A DNA stretch of 64,000 nucleotides, from contig NC_049994.1 in NCBI RefSeq assembly GCF_000003815.2, positions 5,500,903 to 5,564,902 of the forward strand. The letters are read 5' to 3'. The translations under genes were made by a program, and so were the position numbers. The notes under the pieces are model-generated. The model did not search any database, was not told the DNA's origin, and saw only the letters and a program-made list of their open reading frames with translations. Below, in pieces: positions 34,201 through 45,364 of the stretch (its first letter is position 1; the number at the start of each line of letters is the position of its first letter). The stretch comes from Branchiostoma floridae (lineage: Eukaryota > Chordata > Leptocardii > Amphioxiformes > Branchiostomatidae).

Positions 34201-37200
34201 ACATATCTATAGGTGTCACCAGTGGGTTAAAAATAGATATACATGTATAGTACAGTGCATTACTGCAGTTGATATATTTAATTTTATATTATTCAAACTT
34301 GTTTACTTGATACCTTTTCTTGTTGTTTTGTGTAAGACTGCAAAGTAACAAAGGTCTTTATTTCTTTTCTCCAGGTGTCTGGAGATTTTGACCATACCTA
34401 ATGTCAAGAATGAAAAGTTCACACTGCAAGAGTTTGCTCTATTTTGGAATGTGATACTCTGTAACCATATGAAATAGTTATATCTAAGTTTATAAATTAT
34501 GGCCTTAGCATATTCTGCTACAAAACAGCTACACTGCCATTACAGCAGCTTTAAGAAGGGTACTGAATTTGAGACTTTCCTTTTTGTACGTATATCTAGA
34601 GGAGTAATCGGCAATTTGAATGTAAAGTAATTAATATGCTCCTTGGTTATTGGTTATATAGTATTATAGTAATAAATTCTACCATAATCATTGATGTTTG
34701 TTTGGTACTGTCATGATCGTAAAAATATTCCCATTCAAAGACTGTTACTGATGTGATCATGCATACTTCATAAATTTTATGTAAGAATGTGGTAATAAAT
34801 TTCCTATACTATACATATAATTAGTTGAGATTTCTTCCTCTAACATTTTTGTAGTTGCTTTTAACTATTTAGTGATTTTCTGTTTTGAAGTATTTGACAG
34901 CATGAATGATTGTTTAAGAAAGTGAATCTCAATGCAAGAAACATTTTCTTGGTGTAAGAATACTCTGTCTTTAGGAAGGAAGAAATTCTTGGACCAGAAG
35001 CTGATTCTTGGTGCAAGTAAAATATTCCTGGTGCAAGATTTCCAGACTTGTAGAGAGAAGCACTGTCTTAGAGTAAGAGTATCAGTCTTAAGAGTAGAAA
35101 GGAATTCTTGAGCAAGATCCTGAATCTTAGCACAAGATGCATATTCTGTTAACTGGTAACTTAGTTCTTTAGGACAGAAAGGTTTCCTTGCTTACAAAAA
35201 CTTTCAAGAAACTGATTCTAGGTTTGACCTGCTACCAGAATCTTTATCTTTGTACAAGATAATATATATTGGGTTTAAGACATCTATTCTTAAGGACGGA
35301 AGGTTATTCTTGTTGAGAGAATCTAAATCTTCATACAAGATGCATAATATGGTTAGTGCAAGAAGCAACAAGAAATCGATTATTAAGGACAGAAAGATTT
35401 TCTTGCTAAAAGAACCTTTCAAGAAACATAATCTAGGTTTTCCTGCTATAAGATTAGATATTTAATCTTTGTTCTAGAATAAGATTATTTTTCTTAGTTT
35501 AGAGAACATTTATAGGTTTGAAACTATGATTAGATATAAATTCTGTACCACAGAATCATTCTTGCCACAAGAAAATTAATCTTAAGTTTTTAGTCCCGAA
35601 ATTTAAGAAAAAACAGCTTGGTCTGAGAAAAAAATCTAAGAAAACTTTAACCTTCTAACTGACATTTTCTTATTTTCTTATTTTCTCACACAGAGAATAA
35701 TTTTCTTTGTGGAAGATAACTTTTCTTCCACAAAGATAAATAAGAATGGCATTTTTGGTAGTGTGACTACGACAGGCATGTGTTGTCGCATTGCACAATG
35801 TAGATCTTTTTGTCTGCAGTTTGAGCTAAAACAAAGCAAGTGAAGTCATAACTCTTCCAAAACCCTACATGCAGTTCTTTAACAATCTGCTTGGTGGCAC
35901 TGCTGTACTGATTTTCAAACAGGTCCAGATCTGACCATGATAGGCATGTGTTGCACAATATAGATCTTTTCGTCTGAGGTCTGAGCTAAAATGTAAAAAT
36001 TCATATTCCGAAACCCCACATGCAGTTCTTGTACAATCTGCTTGGTGGCACTGCTATACTGACTTCAAAGGGGAAGGTCCAGATCTGACTATGACAGACA
36101 TGTGTTGTTGTGTTGCACAATGTAAATCTTTTTGTCTGAGCTAAAACATAGCAAGTGAATTCATAACCCTTCCAAAATCCTACAAGCAGTTCCTTTACAA
36201 TCTGCTTGGTGGCACTACTGTATTGACTTTCATTTCCTTTGGATTTCCAGCGAGGACTATGAGGAGTATGAAAGCCGTGACCGCCGCCATTCTCACCGAG
36301 ACAAAAAGAAGCACAAGAAGGACAAGAAGAAGTAAGAAATTGTACACCTGATCTATTTGTTAGGAACTGCTCGAAAGTGCTTGAAATCCTTTTTCAGCCA
36401 GGTTGCCCAGGTGGCAAGCTGAGTCAAAAGCCAGGTTGTGCCATCAGCATTTCAGGTTGCCCACTTCCAAGATGTTACTTTCTTCAAATCAGCTACTTAT
36501 CCATTATCATTTTGTCCAATCACATGTGACTTCTTATGTTTTGTCTTATCAAGAAATAAATACAAAAGATTAATATGCACATAGGTGGGGGAAATAGGTG
36601 TTCCAACTGCAAAATTCTGGGTTGTGCACTGCACTAACTGGGTTTAAAATCAAGTTGCATGTTTAAGTGTGCAATTAGGTATTTTGAGCACTGACTGCTT
36701 TAGTTTGTTACATGTATGTCAAGTTGTGTTTTTGTGAGAATACATTGTTCATGTACCTTGCGCCATCAACATTTCAGGTTGCCCCACTTTCAAGTTATTA
36801 CTTTCTTCAAATCAGCTACTTATTCATTATTTTTTGTCCAGTTACATGTGACTACTTATGTTTTATCTTATCATAAAATGAGTTTGTTATGTGAAGTTGT
36901 GCTATTGTGAGATTACATTGCACAATGTACCTTGCAAAAGAATACTGTAAATGCAGAAACTTTCGCGGTGGGTTAATGTTCACGGTTTTCATGGTGGCCA
37001 CTTCACCACGAACTTCAAACCACCGCAACATTTTTCCTTGGCAGTAAGAGACTACTGTGCATGGTGCTACCACGAACTTAAAACCATTGCGAAAAGTCCT
37101 TTTTCTCGCTACCGCAAAATTAAATGCATTTACTGTATTATATGAATTCATTATCTTGTCCCTAATTTTCAGGTCCAAGCACAAGAAGAAGAAGCACAAG

Positions 37201-40200
37201 AAGCATGCCAAGAAGCGTTCCCGGCGCGACAGCAGTGCAGACTCCCAGTCCGGGTCGGCATCACGTTCAGACTCACGCTCCAGGTCCCCTGTCAGGAGGG
37301 AGAGGGAGTCAGTACCTGAGAAAGAAAAGTAAGTTTGTACGGGAACGCGTGGTGCAGCGGCAGTGTGTTTGGCATAGGACCAACAGGTCTCGTTCGAAAC
37401 CTGCCGTGTCACCGATCATGTTTCCTTGGGAAAGGCACTTAACACAACTTTCCTCACTTTACTCTGGTTAAAAATGAGTATCTAGCTTCAGCTAGGACCG
37501 TCCCTCAGATAGGACGTTAAATGGAGGTCCCGTATTCGGGAAGAGCCACACCTTGAGCAAGTTTAAGAACCCACTACACTTATCAAAAAGAGTAGGGGAC
37601 CTTCCTGGTGTGAGTGGATCAAACCTTACAGTCTGGTTGACATCTTGCAAAGGTGTTAGTCACCTGTTATGTCAATCCTTCCACAAATGTGGTAAAACTG
37701 AATGAAATAAAAAATTTTCAAAAATGTGTTTTTCTATCCGTGTTCCTGTAGGTCAGAAAGCCCCCCTCCCACACACTGGAAACCAGGGCAGGCTCCTCTC
37801 AAACCACACAAAACAGAACTGCACCGCCAGAGTGCGCCACTGACTAATGGAGAGGACAGGGAGGAGGAGGAGGTATCCAGTGTGAATGGACGGTGAGTGG
37901 GGATCAGGCTTTTAGCCAGGCATATGCGTCAAGGCATCAATTGGACGTACTGTTCTGAAAATAATAAGGAATTGGACGCACTAAATGCACTGAAGAGGCC
38001 CTTGCACTGGGCGCAGATCCTCTGACAAGCATTAGATTCTGATTGACCAGGGATTCCACTAGGTTACAGTCTTCAACTATGACCTCTCTGACAGTAATTT
38101 GCCCCTCAGGAAACCTCAGAATGTTCCATTTTAACTTAGAATTCTTTCAAACCCAAACCATGCAAGGTCGATGCCCCCTGACCCCCCTACAATACTTACA
38201 TCTGTATTTTTTGCCATATGGTGAATCTCAGTCACTAAGAAATTTGGACCACTTAGCTAAAAGCCTGCTGGTGATTTTGTGAAAATCTCATCACTGCTCA
38301 AACTTGTGGAGAAAAGTACAACTGTTAGAAGATAATATACTTTTTGTGGTTAGCATTATCTTTACCAAGAAGGTTACTAGACTACTCTCACCTCTCAAAT
38401 AAACGTACCGGTACGTTTATTTTTTTCCGCCTCAAAATCCACCCGGTACGTCCTTATTTTAGACGGTACGTTTATTTTTTTTTTCAAATTGGGGCTTTCT
38501 TTACTAACCAGGGACCTCAAAAATATTGAAAGTTTGGTATTTTCTGCCCATATTTCCGCTGTATTTTTGCTTAATATTCACTATTTTTCGGACGAGGCAT
38601 CGCGGATTTCCCTGCCGCTAGCGCTATGACCCAAACATAACTAGGGATGCGTACCGGTACGCAGGACCAGTTCTGGACTTGCAAAAACGTTTCGGTTCAG
38701 GTCCAAAAATAGCGGAACACAAGTGATTCGGTACTGGACTCGTAAAAAAATATATCCTTTTCGTTTTAGACCATCTTTAACCTTCCAAAAATCTTGAAAT
38801 GTTGCGCTGAACAAAGACGAAAACATCGAGGTCACATGCTACACACACAGTCGCTTACTTCCGTAAATTCTCTATCAAAACACAGAAATTAACCACCAAC
38901 CAAACAAATTAAAAAGTTATCAATACTTTTCCACTATTTTTCACCCGTAGTCAACTTGTTTTAATGTTCCAGCAACGAAAAAATCATTCCAAAACAAAGC
39001 ATAGCGTTCAAATCGGCTCGAAAAGATCCGCCATGTTGCATTCATCAACTCACGCCGAATCTCGCGGTAATGCGCGAGAGAATCATATATTTTCTGCAGT
39101 ACCGGTATTTCTCGATAGGGGGCAGTGTCTATGACCTTGGTTTCTGCAACATTGAAAATAGCACAAGTGGTGAATAAGGTATTCTAAGTTGGAATGTTTC
39201 TTCAAAATGTTATTTTGTAACAATGATTATAAAATAAACTTCTTTTTTCATTTCTTCAATTTTTATTTTCAGTCATTTTTTTTACTTTTATTTTAACCTT
39301 TGTTGATGGTGTGACACTCAGATAAAGAAAATATGTGCAATAACATGGGGATTATTCTGTTCATTATTTATACAATTAACTGATATGGTAATAAAAAATA
39401 AAAAATAAAAAAATAACTGATATGGTACTGAGGCATAAATAAATAAAAAGAGCCTACCTGCTTATCATCTTCTCTTGGACTGAAGTAGCATGGGCACAGT
39501 TTACATGTCAATTTGGTAATTTTCCGGGGGGTACTTTTATTCCAGGGGGTACTTTTATTAGATTTTGAAGATTTGTCCGGGGGGTACTTTTATTCCAGGG
39601 GGTACTTCTATTTGAGAGGTGAGAGTAAGTATGTTTTTGGTTTCATTTTTGACTAGGTTAAACTTTGTTTTTGTGGACAACATAACTGAAAAATCCATTG
39701 ATAGATCTTCATATGAGTTGGTAGATGAGTAGGTGTCAGGAAAACAAAGGTCAAGTACGATGCAGCGCCTCCTATTAGTTTTCTTTGGTATTGCAGCAGA
39801 ACATGTGTTTTCATTATCTTGTGATCTGAACAATTGTAGTGATTTTTGAGTTCTGGGTTTTATACATATATTATTAGTATGTAGAAATTTGCCCTTGGGG
39901 ACTGGGAAGTAATGTACATGTTTCTTTGTTGTTTGTATGTGGCATACACATTGCATTGACATGATTGTTCTCTATTCCTCTTGCAGTCGTTCACCAAGCC
40001 GTAGCCCCTCCCCTTCCCCGTCCCCTCCCCCCAGGCAGCGCAGTCCCTCTCCCCCACCCAGGCAGCGTAAGCCCTCCCCTCCTGCAGTACCTACCTATCA
40101 TTCTAGGGACCAGGGGAGGCAAATACAGACTGGAGGGTGGTCATCTGAAGATAGAGGATCAGACAGGTAGGAGGAGAGTTAGTGTTTTTTTTTTTGGCGA

Positions 40201-43200
40201 TCCCTCAGGGGCAAGCCAAATGGTTAGTCCACACCAATTTTACTTGTAGCTTTTCATATTTTTTTCAGAAAAAAATTGAACAGGCAGATCGAAAAAAAAT
40301 AAAAATATATTTTTTTAAAAGGTCTGGGGTGAAGATATATGGCTTGAATAACAAAGAAAAAGCCTAGGAGTTCAATTGCACATTTTATACAATCCTTCTT
40401 TTGATTTGTTTCTAATGTTCTGAATAAAAGGCATTGTTTTTGGACTGAAATTGTGTGCCTGAATGGTATTATTTACATGTTAGTGATAGAAAAAACCTGT
40501 ATTATTTTTTCTCTGGACTTATTTTCTTTTAATGAAAAAAAGTGGACAGGCGAATCCGAGAAGCAAGAAATAAAATTTGTGTGACCTCACTTAGAAATTT
40601 TTGTATTAAAAGATACTATGGCATCCAACTCTTTTGCTTATCCACCTTGTTGAAACAACTGATGTTAAGTTTGTTTGTTTGTTTGTTTGTAGGTATGGAA
40701 ACCAGACCAGGATGTCTGACCAAAGGTCATCACAATCCCGATCACAAGAGAGGTCCTACCAAAGGTCACGGTCAAGGTCAGATAGCAGGTCAAAACGGAG
40801 AGACAGGTCATCATCTCATTCTAGGTCTTACTCTCGGTCTAAATCTCGATCCAGATCTAAGTCACCAGTTCGGTCACGTAGAAGCTCTCGTTCAAGTGCT
40901 TCGAAGAGTAAATCGTCGGAAGACTACTCGCGATCCAGCGACCGCGAGGCGAGCAGGAAGAAATCGGAACGGAAAGGCTCCAACTCCTCGCAGAAGAAGA
41001 TCCGGGAGAGGTTCAAGTGGCAGCCGCCCCTGGAGCCGGAGGATGAAGTTGAGGAAACTGTGGAGTACGGGAGGAAGTCCGAGGGACAGATTTCTTCATC
41101 AGGGGAGCAGAAACCAAGGATCAGGACCCCACCTATGGCTCAAATCTGGGGGAACGTTGCCGAAGAGGTAAAGAGAAAACCCGTGTCTTCCTCCTCCGAA
41201 TCAGACAAGAGTGTCGAAAAAAGCAGTCCTCCAAGGAGAGCCAGCAGTGGGAGCGATATGGAAGTCTCTGATCAAGAGAACGGAGGCATTGAGGTATCTT
41301 CTCATTCGAAACCTGCCGAGCCAGGCAGAAACAAGATAAACATAAGGCTGTCGCCCAGTCAGAAAAGAGAGAGCCCTCCGGGAAGAGTCCTCACAGGCCG
41401 TAAGGTGGAGATTGTGGTGAGAGAACGTGCGCCAAACCCCCAACCTACCGGCAAGTGGAAGGCGCTGGGAAATGCCGAGGATTTTATAGATAAAGAGAGT
41501 AAAGCAGGGCTAGAGAAAGAGAGGATGTCTGATAGGTCGCGCAGCGAGGAAGAATCCAAGGTTTATAGGGTCAAACCTGGATCGCTTATTGACGAAGTAC
41601 AGAAGACGTCGGAGCGTCACTCCAACCGCCATCTCCGAAAGAGGGTTGAGAGCGAAGAGTCCGACAGCCAGCGTAGTCGTAGCCGCAGCCCCAAACGGAC
41701 CAGCCAGCGACGATCGTCCTCCAACCGGCGCTCTGCAGACAGGAGGCGACACCGAACGTCCTCACGTTCAAGATCTCGTAGTTACAGTAGACGCAATAGA
41801 AGCTACAGCCGGTCGCGCAGTAGGGAGAGGCCCAGCCGGCGAGAGTCTGAGAGACGGAGGGGGGGTTCTGACAGGAGGAGTTGGAGCAGGCGAGAGAGGA
41901 GTAGAAGCGATGAGCGTCGCCGTAGGAGCCGTGAGCGTCGCCGAAGTGCCTCCCCTCAAACCAGGCGCCGCAGTAGGTCACGCAGTCAGGATTACAAGAG
42001 GTGAGAATGCCTCAATCAGAATTAAACTCAACATTTGTTTATTGTCACAGATGCATATCATTGGAAAATTACAATAATAATACAATTACAGAATCTGTAA
42101 TGCTGAGCCATTATATATTTTTAAAAAAATACTAATTGCTGTTTTTTGGGGATCAGCTTTCAAATTTTACTTGCTAAGTTTAAAACAGCTACAAATTTTT
42201 AAGTATTAAGTGCTGTTAAGATGTCTCTCAAATCAGGCTTATTAGCAGCATTGGAAGTTTTCTTCAATGTTCTCCTCTCCATGAGTTATTAAATTTTGTA
42301 TACTTTGTGTAAATCTTACTAACTCCTACAGGGAGAGGAGGCGCAGCTACAGCAGGAGTCAGAGTCGGAGCCCGTCTCGTGAGAAGCGACGTTCCCGTAG
42401 CGACAGCAGTGACCATCGGAACAGGTCACGGGACAGGTCATATGACAGGTAAGCCTAGCTTCCTTTGACAACCTTCTTGGTTGATAAAAAGCTGAAGATC
42501 TCTCTTTAAGCAGCTTTTTGATGGATATTTTGTAGGTGTTTGCGAGATCCTCTAACCTACATTGTACTTCCTGCAAAGGTAGCCATGTGGTTACAAGTTT
42601 AGATAGCAGGAAGAAGTTGAGAGGAGGGGTGGGTACCGGTACAGAAAATTCAGGTCCAGAGGAACCGGACCTGAACCTGGACCTTATTCGCAATTGTCTT
42701 GTAAACCCGGGTGATACTCAAAACAATGGTTCATTTCGCTAAAAAGAGATCTGTTTGGTGGAGTATTTGATTTCTACGGGCATTTTAAATCCTACAAGGC
42801 TAACAAGGCTCTGTATCGATTTACTGTAAAACTTGGTAGAAGTGACTGTAAACTCGATTCTACTACCCTCTTGTCATTTCCTCCGATCAGAAAGCCCCAA
42901 AACGTATGAATGTCTGTTCATATACAAAAACAAATGTAGTCTGTTCATTTTCTAATAGGTCCAACATCCAGTCCATCAAATTTTTTTAGGTTCTTTTTTT
43001 TTTGGACCAGTCCAAGAAGAAAAGATGGTTTTGTACCAGTACCCACCCAGTGGTACCCCACAACTGTTCTAAGTCTAACACCCAATCATTGATTGCTTTT
43101 TTTTTTTCAAAAGTTTGTCTCTCCCCTTCTTGCTGTGTTGTTTGTGAAGCTCTTCGTCCAGTTCCAGCCTTAGTCCGGGGTACAGGTATGTTTACGATCG

Positions 43201-44920
43201 CCGCCGAAGAAGCAAACGCCACCGTTCCCCCTCCCCCTACCGTCACCACCACCCCCGATCCCGACACAGATACAGGCATAGGTACGGCCGCAGTCTCCGC
43301 ACCGCGTCAGCATGGATCGCGGGAAAATGACGTCACTAACAAAAGCATCCTGATGGCTGTTTGTTGGATTGTTCTGTTGACTCTAACTTGATACAAATTT
43401 TGTTGCTGAGTAGCATGCCAAAACTTTGACATTGAACAATGATGGTTTGTTGTACACTGAACAATGTAGAGTAGCTTTTGAAAAAATAGTATCATAGTCT
43501 AATATGACCAGTAACTTTAGCCTGCCGTACTTACTGTAGATTTATATAGTCACAGTATAGCGCTATTGTACAGGTATGCTGACTTGATTTATGTAGTATG
43601 ACTATGAGTTTGCTACATGTAACTTTTCATCTCTGTTGTTAAGCCATTGTTTCATTGCTTCAAAGGACTTAGCCAAACTGCATTCTTAAAGTGGATGCAA
43701 AGCCGCCTGCAGTGTAGTTAGATAACCTTTCTCTACAAAACTGCTGAATTGGTGTATTTTAACAGTTATGGAGTTTACTATGGATTTGCATAACTCAACA
43801 TTGTATTGATGTTTGTATAGTTTTATATTTGTAGCAATGATATGGATGAATTTCTCTTCCCAGTGTCATCTTCCTCTACATTGTTTATCAAAATGCACCA
43901 GGTCCTGTAAAAGTTGCTTCAGAATGTCATGGACAATGACATAACCTTACAGTCCTTACTCAAAAATCACCATACCATATGTCCCTTGTGCAGGGGTCAT
44001 CGCAGGTCAGAGAGCAGGTCCAGACGCAGCCGGCGCTCTCGCTCCTACTCCAGGTACGTGGACTCATTTGTTTATCATCTGATGATTTATTTATGCATGT
44101 CGTTCATTTAAACATTTACCAGTTGATCAACAATAAAGAGTTGATGACAACCAGGTGGCCTTTTGGTCTAGTAGCAAGGTATCAGGACTTCCATGGTCAT
44201 CCCTTCCAATTGTGACACTTTTTTTTATCTTCTGAACTACATACTGTAAATGCAGAAATGTTCGCGGTGGTTTTATGTTCGTGGTTTTCACGGTGGCCAC
44301 TTCACCACAAACTTAAAACCGCCAGAAACATTTTTCCATGGCAGCAAGACAGTACAGTGCGTGGTGCTACCGCGAACTTAAAACCACCGCGAACAGTCCT
44401 TTTTCCTGACACCGCGAAATTAAATCCCTGCAAACTTAAATGAATTTACAGTATAAAAAGTACTTCGATGTAGATTAGACATCGAGGTAATAGGATACAC
44501 CAAAAAGTAGTTACCCAAGCAACTGGATATGGTTTTGGATATGGTTTTGGAAACGGTCAGACGTTTCGGATGTAATCCACTATCCTTCGTTAGTGTCACC
44601 AACTACTTTTTAGTGTATACATGTAGTGTTTTTAATTACACAGTGTGATGAAAGTGAACAGTTGAATGTAGATGTATTATATCATGTATTATATGTGTTC
44701 CCACTTCAGGTCTCGTTCACGCAGCTACAGCAGCGACAGTTCCAGGTCACGTTCCAGGTCACGGTCAAAGTCACGCTCGTACTCGCGGTCCAGGTCTCGC
44801 AGTCGCGGCCGGAGTGACCGCAGACGAGACTCGCACCGCCGCCGCTCGTACAGCCGCAGTGCCAGTGGGTCCAGTAGTGGGTCCGACAGTGGGAGCGAAT
44901 CCTCCAGCAGTCAGGACTGA
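22243..44920 (+). CDS. NKTR: NKTR/PPIG-type nuclear RS-cyclophilin
   Basis: Twenty coding exons: 22243-22303, 22970-23044, 24945-25052, 25358-25402, 26010-26097, 28195-28224, 29089-29234, 30052-30289, 30788-30916, 31438-31555, 32069-32322, 36251-36331, 37173-37328, 37752-37892, 39987-40166, 40693-42000, 42332-42448, 43150-43281, 43994-44053, 44710-44920. Sum 3,678 nt, 1,225 aa, no frame break. Residues 9-180 are a cyclophilin peptidyl-prolyl isomerase domain with H66, R67, F72, Q75, Q123, F125 and H138 in place; the cyclosporin-contact Trp is His133, as in vertebrate NKTR/PPIG. The rest is Lys/Glu-, Ser- and Arg/Ser-rich. Conserved islands: [43 protein letters not shown], a WKPGQ motif, FKWQPPLE (near 725), and [13 protein letters not shown]. 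Introns 1 and 11 appear to use GC donors. RS-cyclophilins act in nuclear speckles on splicing factors and Pol II tails. Human NKTR is longer (about 1,460 aa). It could be pro-orthologous to both NKTR and PPIG. Confidence 0.93.
22304..22969 (+). other. NKTR intron 1, GC-AG
   Basis: The exon must end at CAG before gcatga (22303) for the conserved cyclophilin sequence [15 protein letters not shown] to continue in frame. No GT gives the right frame nearby. The acceptor cactccag is canonical. Confidence 0.8.
23305..24231. mobile_element. CTCGTTCTCAT inverted-repeat element in NKTR intron 2
   Basis: Left end ctcgttctcatttaaatgtc and right end gacatttcaatgagaacgag are inverted. The inside has at least four copies of tgtaacaaacgttac or its complement (about 23,687; 23,870; 24,034; 24,050), the last two head to head. 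Superfamily not determined. Confidence 0.65.
24529..24849. mobile_element. CTCGAAATA-family element, copy 3
   Basis: Ends cagtgctcgaaataccac and atttcgagccctg are inverted. It is an inverted relative of 13797-14127, sharing gctgtgcaggtatttctggt. Ends 95 bp before NKTR exon 3. Confidence 0.7.
25117..25267. mobile_element. Eroded palindromic MITE fragment
   Basis: Fragments ttgcagtggtttttg and aatgcatttacagta match the TA-flanked palindromic MITE. The left end is lost. Confidence 0.5.
25600..25880 (+). repeat. TG-tract-associated dispersed repeat
   Basis: gtgaacaacataactaaaaa and later words such as caaatgtcaagttag and cctcctggtagctttctatg recur in modified form at about 39,655-39,870, and in part at 2,895-2,990. 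Origin unknown. Confidence 0.5.
26410..26574. mobile_element. Short TACTGTAAAACTGACTA MITE
   Basis: Left tactgtaaaactgactattt and right gatagtcagttttacggta are inverted repeats, 165 bp apart end to end. It lies in NKTR intron 5. Confidence 0.65.
28513..28720 (+). mobile_element. tRNA-derived SINE
   Basis: Box-A-like gagtggctaggctattgg and box-B-like gtgtttgattcctgg are followed by aggcactttctttc and a gggtata block, matching the layout at 37335-37640. Confidence 0.6.
29327..30033. mobile_element. Diverged TA element hosting a nested hAT MITE
   Basis: The right end caggtttgactgta matches the terminus of 5874-6358, and the left end agtgtcaaatctacc is an eroded counterpart. A hAT element (29515-29863) interrupts it. 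The right end lies 18 bp before NKTR exon 8. Confidence 0.5.
29515..29863. mobile_element. hAT-like MITE, 8-bp TSD ATCTACGG
   Basis: Ends cagggctctagccagcgtcc and gctggctagagccctg are inverted, with a perfect 8-bp duplication atctacgg (29507-29514, 29864-29871). Same family as 5321-5660, opposite orientation. Confidence 0.9.
30500..30700 (-). mobile_element. Probable tRNA-derived SINE, minus strand
   Basis: Read on the minus strand: gtggttatgcctctagacc (box-A-like), then gaatcgaatcccggc (box-B-like). Parts recur in the opposite sense near 52,340-52,390 (agagctaggggaattt). Confidence 0.55.
31667..31858. mobile_element. TA-flanked palindromic MITE, copy 3
   Basis: Starts tactgtaaatgcatttaagt and ends ttctgcatttactgta, with gcggggatttaatttt inside. 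NKTR intron 10. Confidence 0.85.
32283..32472 (+). repeat. Tandem array unit 1 and start of unit 2, overlapping exon 11 end
   Basis: The last ~38 nt of exon 11 (tttcaacgagggaggtcc onward) start a ~160-bp unit. It ends tgctgtattgatttcc and is followed by the next unit's start (aaagagggaggttcagatctg). Further units lie at 35764-36235 beyond a transposon. Confidence 0.85.
32473..35763. mobile_element. 3.3-kb CACTA-like non-autonomous transposon
   Basis: Ends CACTACCAAAAATGG and ccatttttggtagtg-type (cactacc...ggtagtg, 32473 and 35763) are inverted, with TG on each side. The tandem copies around it give the empty site gatctgactatgac, so TG was duplicated on insertion. The interior is packed with ttcttg/caagaa and aagaaa/tttctt words. 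It includes a near-repeat of a ~160-bp block (32,830-33,290) and a duplicated block with gtcatgtgacttttt (33,478 and 33,610). No long reading frame. CACTA termini plus many subterminal short repeats fit CACTA/EnSpm-type elements. Confidence 0.75.
35764..36235 (+). repeat. Tandem array units 2-4 in NKTR intron 11
   Basis: Three further copies carry gacaggcatgtgttg or variants, gagctaaaa, gcagttct, and caatctgcttggtggcactg. Copies 3 and 4 begin with ggtccagatctgac, which in exon 11 encodes part of the RS tail. Confidence 0.88.
36366..36694. mobile_element. Diverged CTCGAAATA-family element
   Basis: Ends ctgctcgaaagtgcttgaa and gtattttgagcactg are eroded inverted repeats. Caggttgcccac and ttgccc words repeat inside, and part (cagctacttattcatta) recurs at about 36,770-36,840. 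Confidence 0.45.
36943..37137. mobile_element. TA-flanked palindromic MITE, copy 4
   Basis: From tactgtaaatgcagaaactt to gcatttactgta. It ends 36 bp before NKTR exon 13. Confidence 0.85.
37335..37640 (+). mobile_element. tRNA-derived SINE
   Basis: Box-A-like gtggtgcagcggcagtg and box-B-like tctcgttcgaaacc, then cttgggaaaggcactt, fit a tRNA-headed SINE. It lies directly after exon 13 of NKTR. Confidence 0.7.
38385..39625. mobile_element. 1.24-kb CTCTCACCTCTCAAATA element, copy 1
   Basis: Inverted ends ctctcacctctcaaataaa and tatttgagaggtgagag with TA flanks. One end has accggtacg palindromes, the other repeats aaaagtacccccc. A nearly identical copy lies in the opposite orientation at 55762-56994. 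Only short reading frames, so non-autonomous. Confidence 0.88.
39655..39870 (+). repeat. Copy of dispersed repeat seen at 25,600
   Basis: gtggacaacataactgaaaa and caaaggtcaagtacgatgca match words at 25,690-25,800. Confidence 0.45.
42627..43048. mobile_element. GGGTGGGTACCGGTACA inverted-repeat element
   Basis: Left gggtgggtaccggtacagaa and right ttttgtaccagtacccaccc are inverted. Caggtccagaggaacc and ggaccagtcc words recur near the ends. It lies in NKTR intron 17. Confidence 0.6.
44242..44453. mobile_element. TA-flanked palindromic MITE, copy 5
   Basis: From tactgtaaatgcagaaatg to gaatttacagta, full length, in NKTR intron 19. Confidence 0.87.
44455..44625. repeat. Dispersed palindromic repeat, copy 2
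   Basis: Contains ggaaacggtcagacgtttcg, gcaactggatatggttttgg and caccaactactttt. Relative of 400-645. Confidence 0.6.
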
Positions 44921-45364
44921 ATCTTTCCACTGTTATAATCATTTCTTTCACACAAAACGGACCTCCCTTTTGTGATAATGGTAGCTTCCAGATTCTGCTA
45001 CACATTGTTTTATTGTGGAACAGTCCACTTCTAAAGTAGGGGTGATATAGAAATGGTGATATAGAAATGGTAATATCGATAACATTTACGTAGTATATTC
45101 CTTGGCAATGATCGCTAAAGGTATACAAAATTTTCTTTAGGACAAGTATGGTTAGAACCTATGTATAGGAAAGCCCCAACCACAATCAATGGTAGGCACC
45201 CTGGTAGATAGTTTAGTGTGAATAATATCAAGTCAACATAGATAAACTGTAGACTTTACATGGAAATCTGAAATTTTTTTAGCCTTCATGATAGAGGCGA
45301 CTATGCTTGAAATGGAATCTTGGAGACCTGCACAATGTGCAGAAGAATTGTTCGTTTACTTCTG

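Noticed and set aside
40542-41171. 209-aa reading frame overlapping NKTR exon 16
   Set aside because: Out-of-frame shadow of the RS exon; the in-frame product matches NKTR motifs.
43276-43331. Read-through of NKTR exon 18 to an in-frame TGA as an alternative C-terminus
   Set aside because: The canonical donor catag|gtacgg at 43282 has the right phase and joins two further RS exons. Read-through could occur only as a minor isoform.
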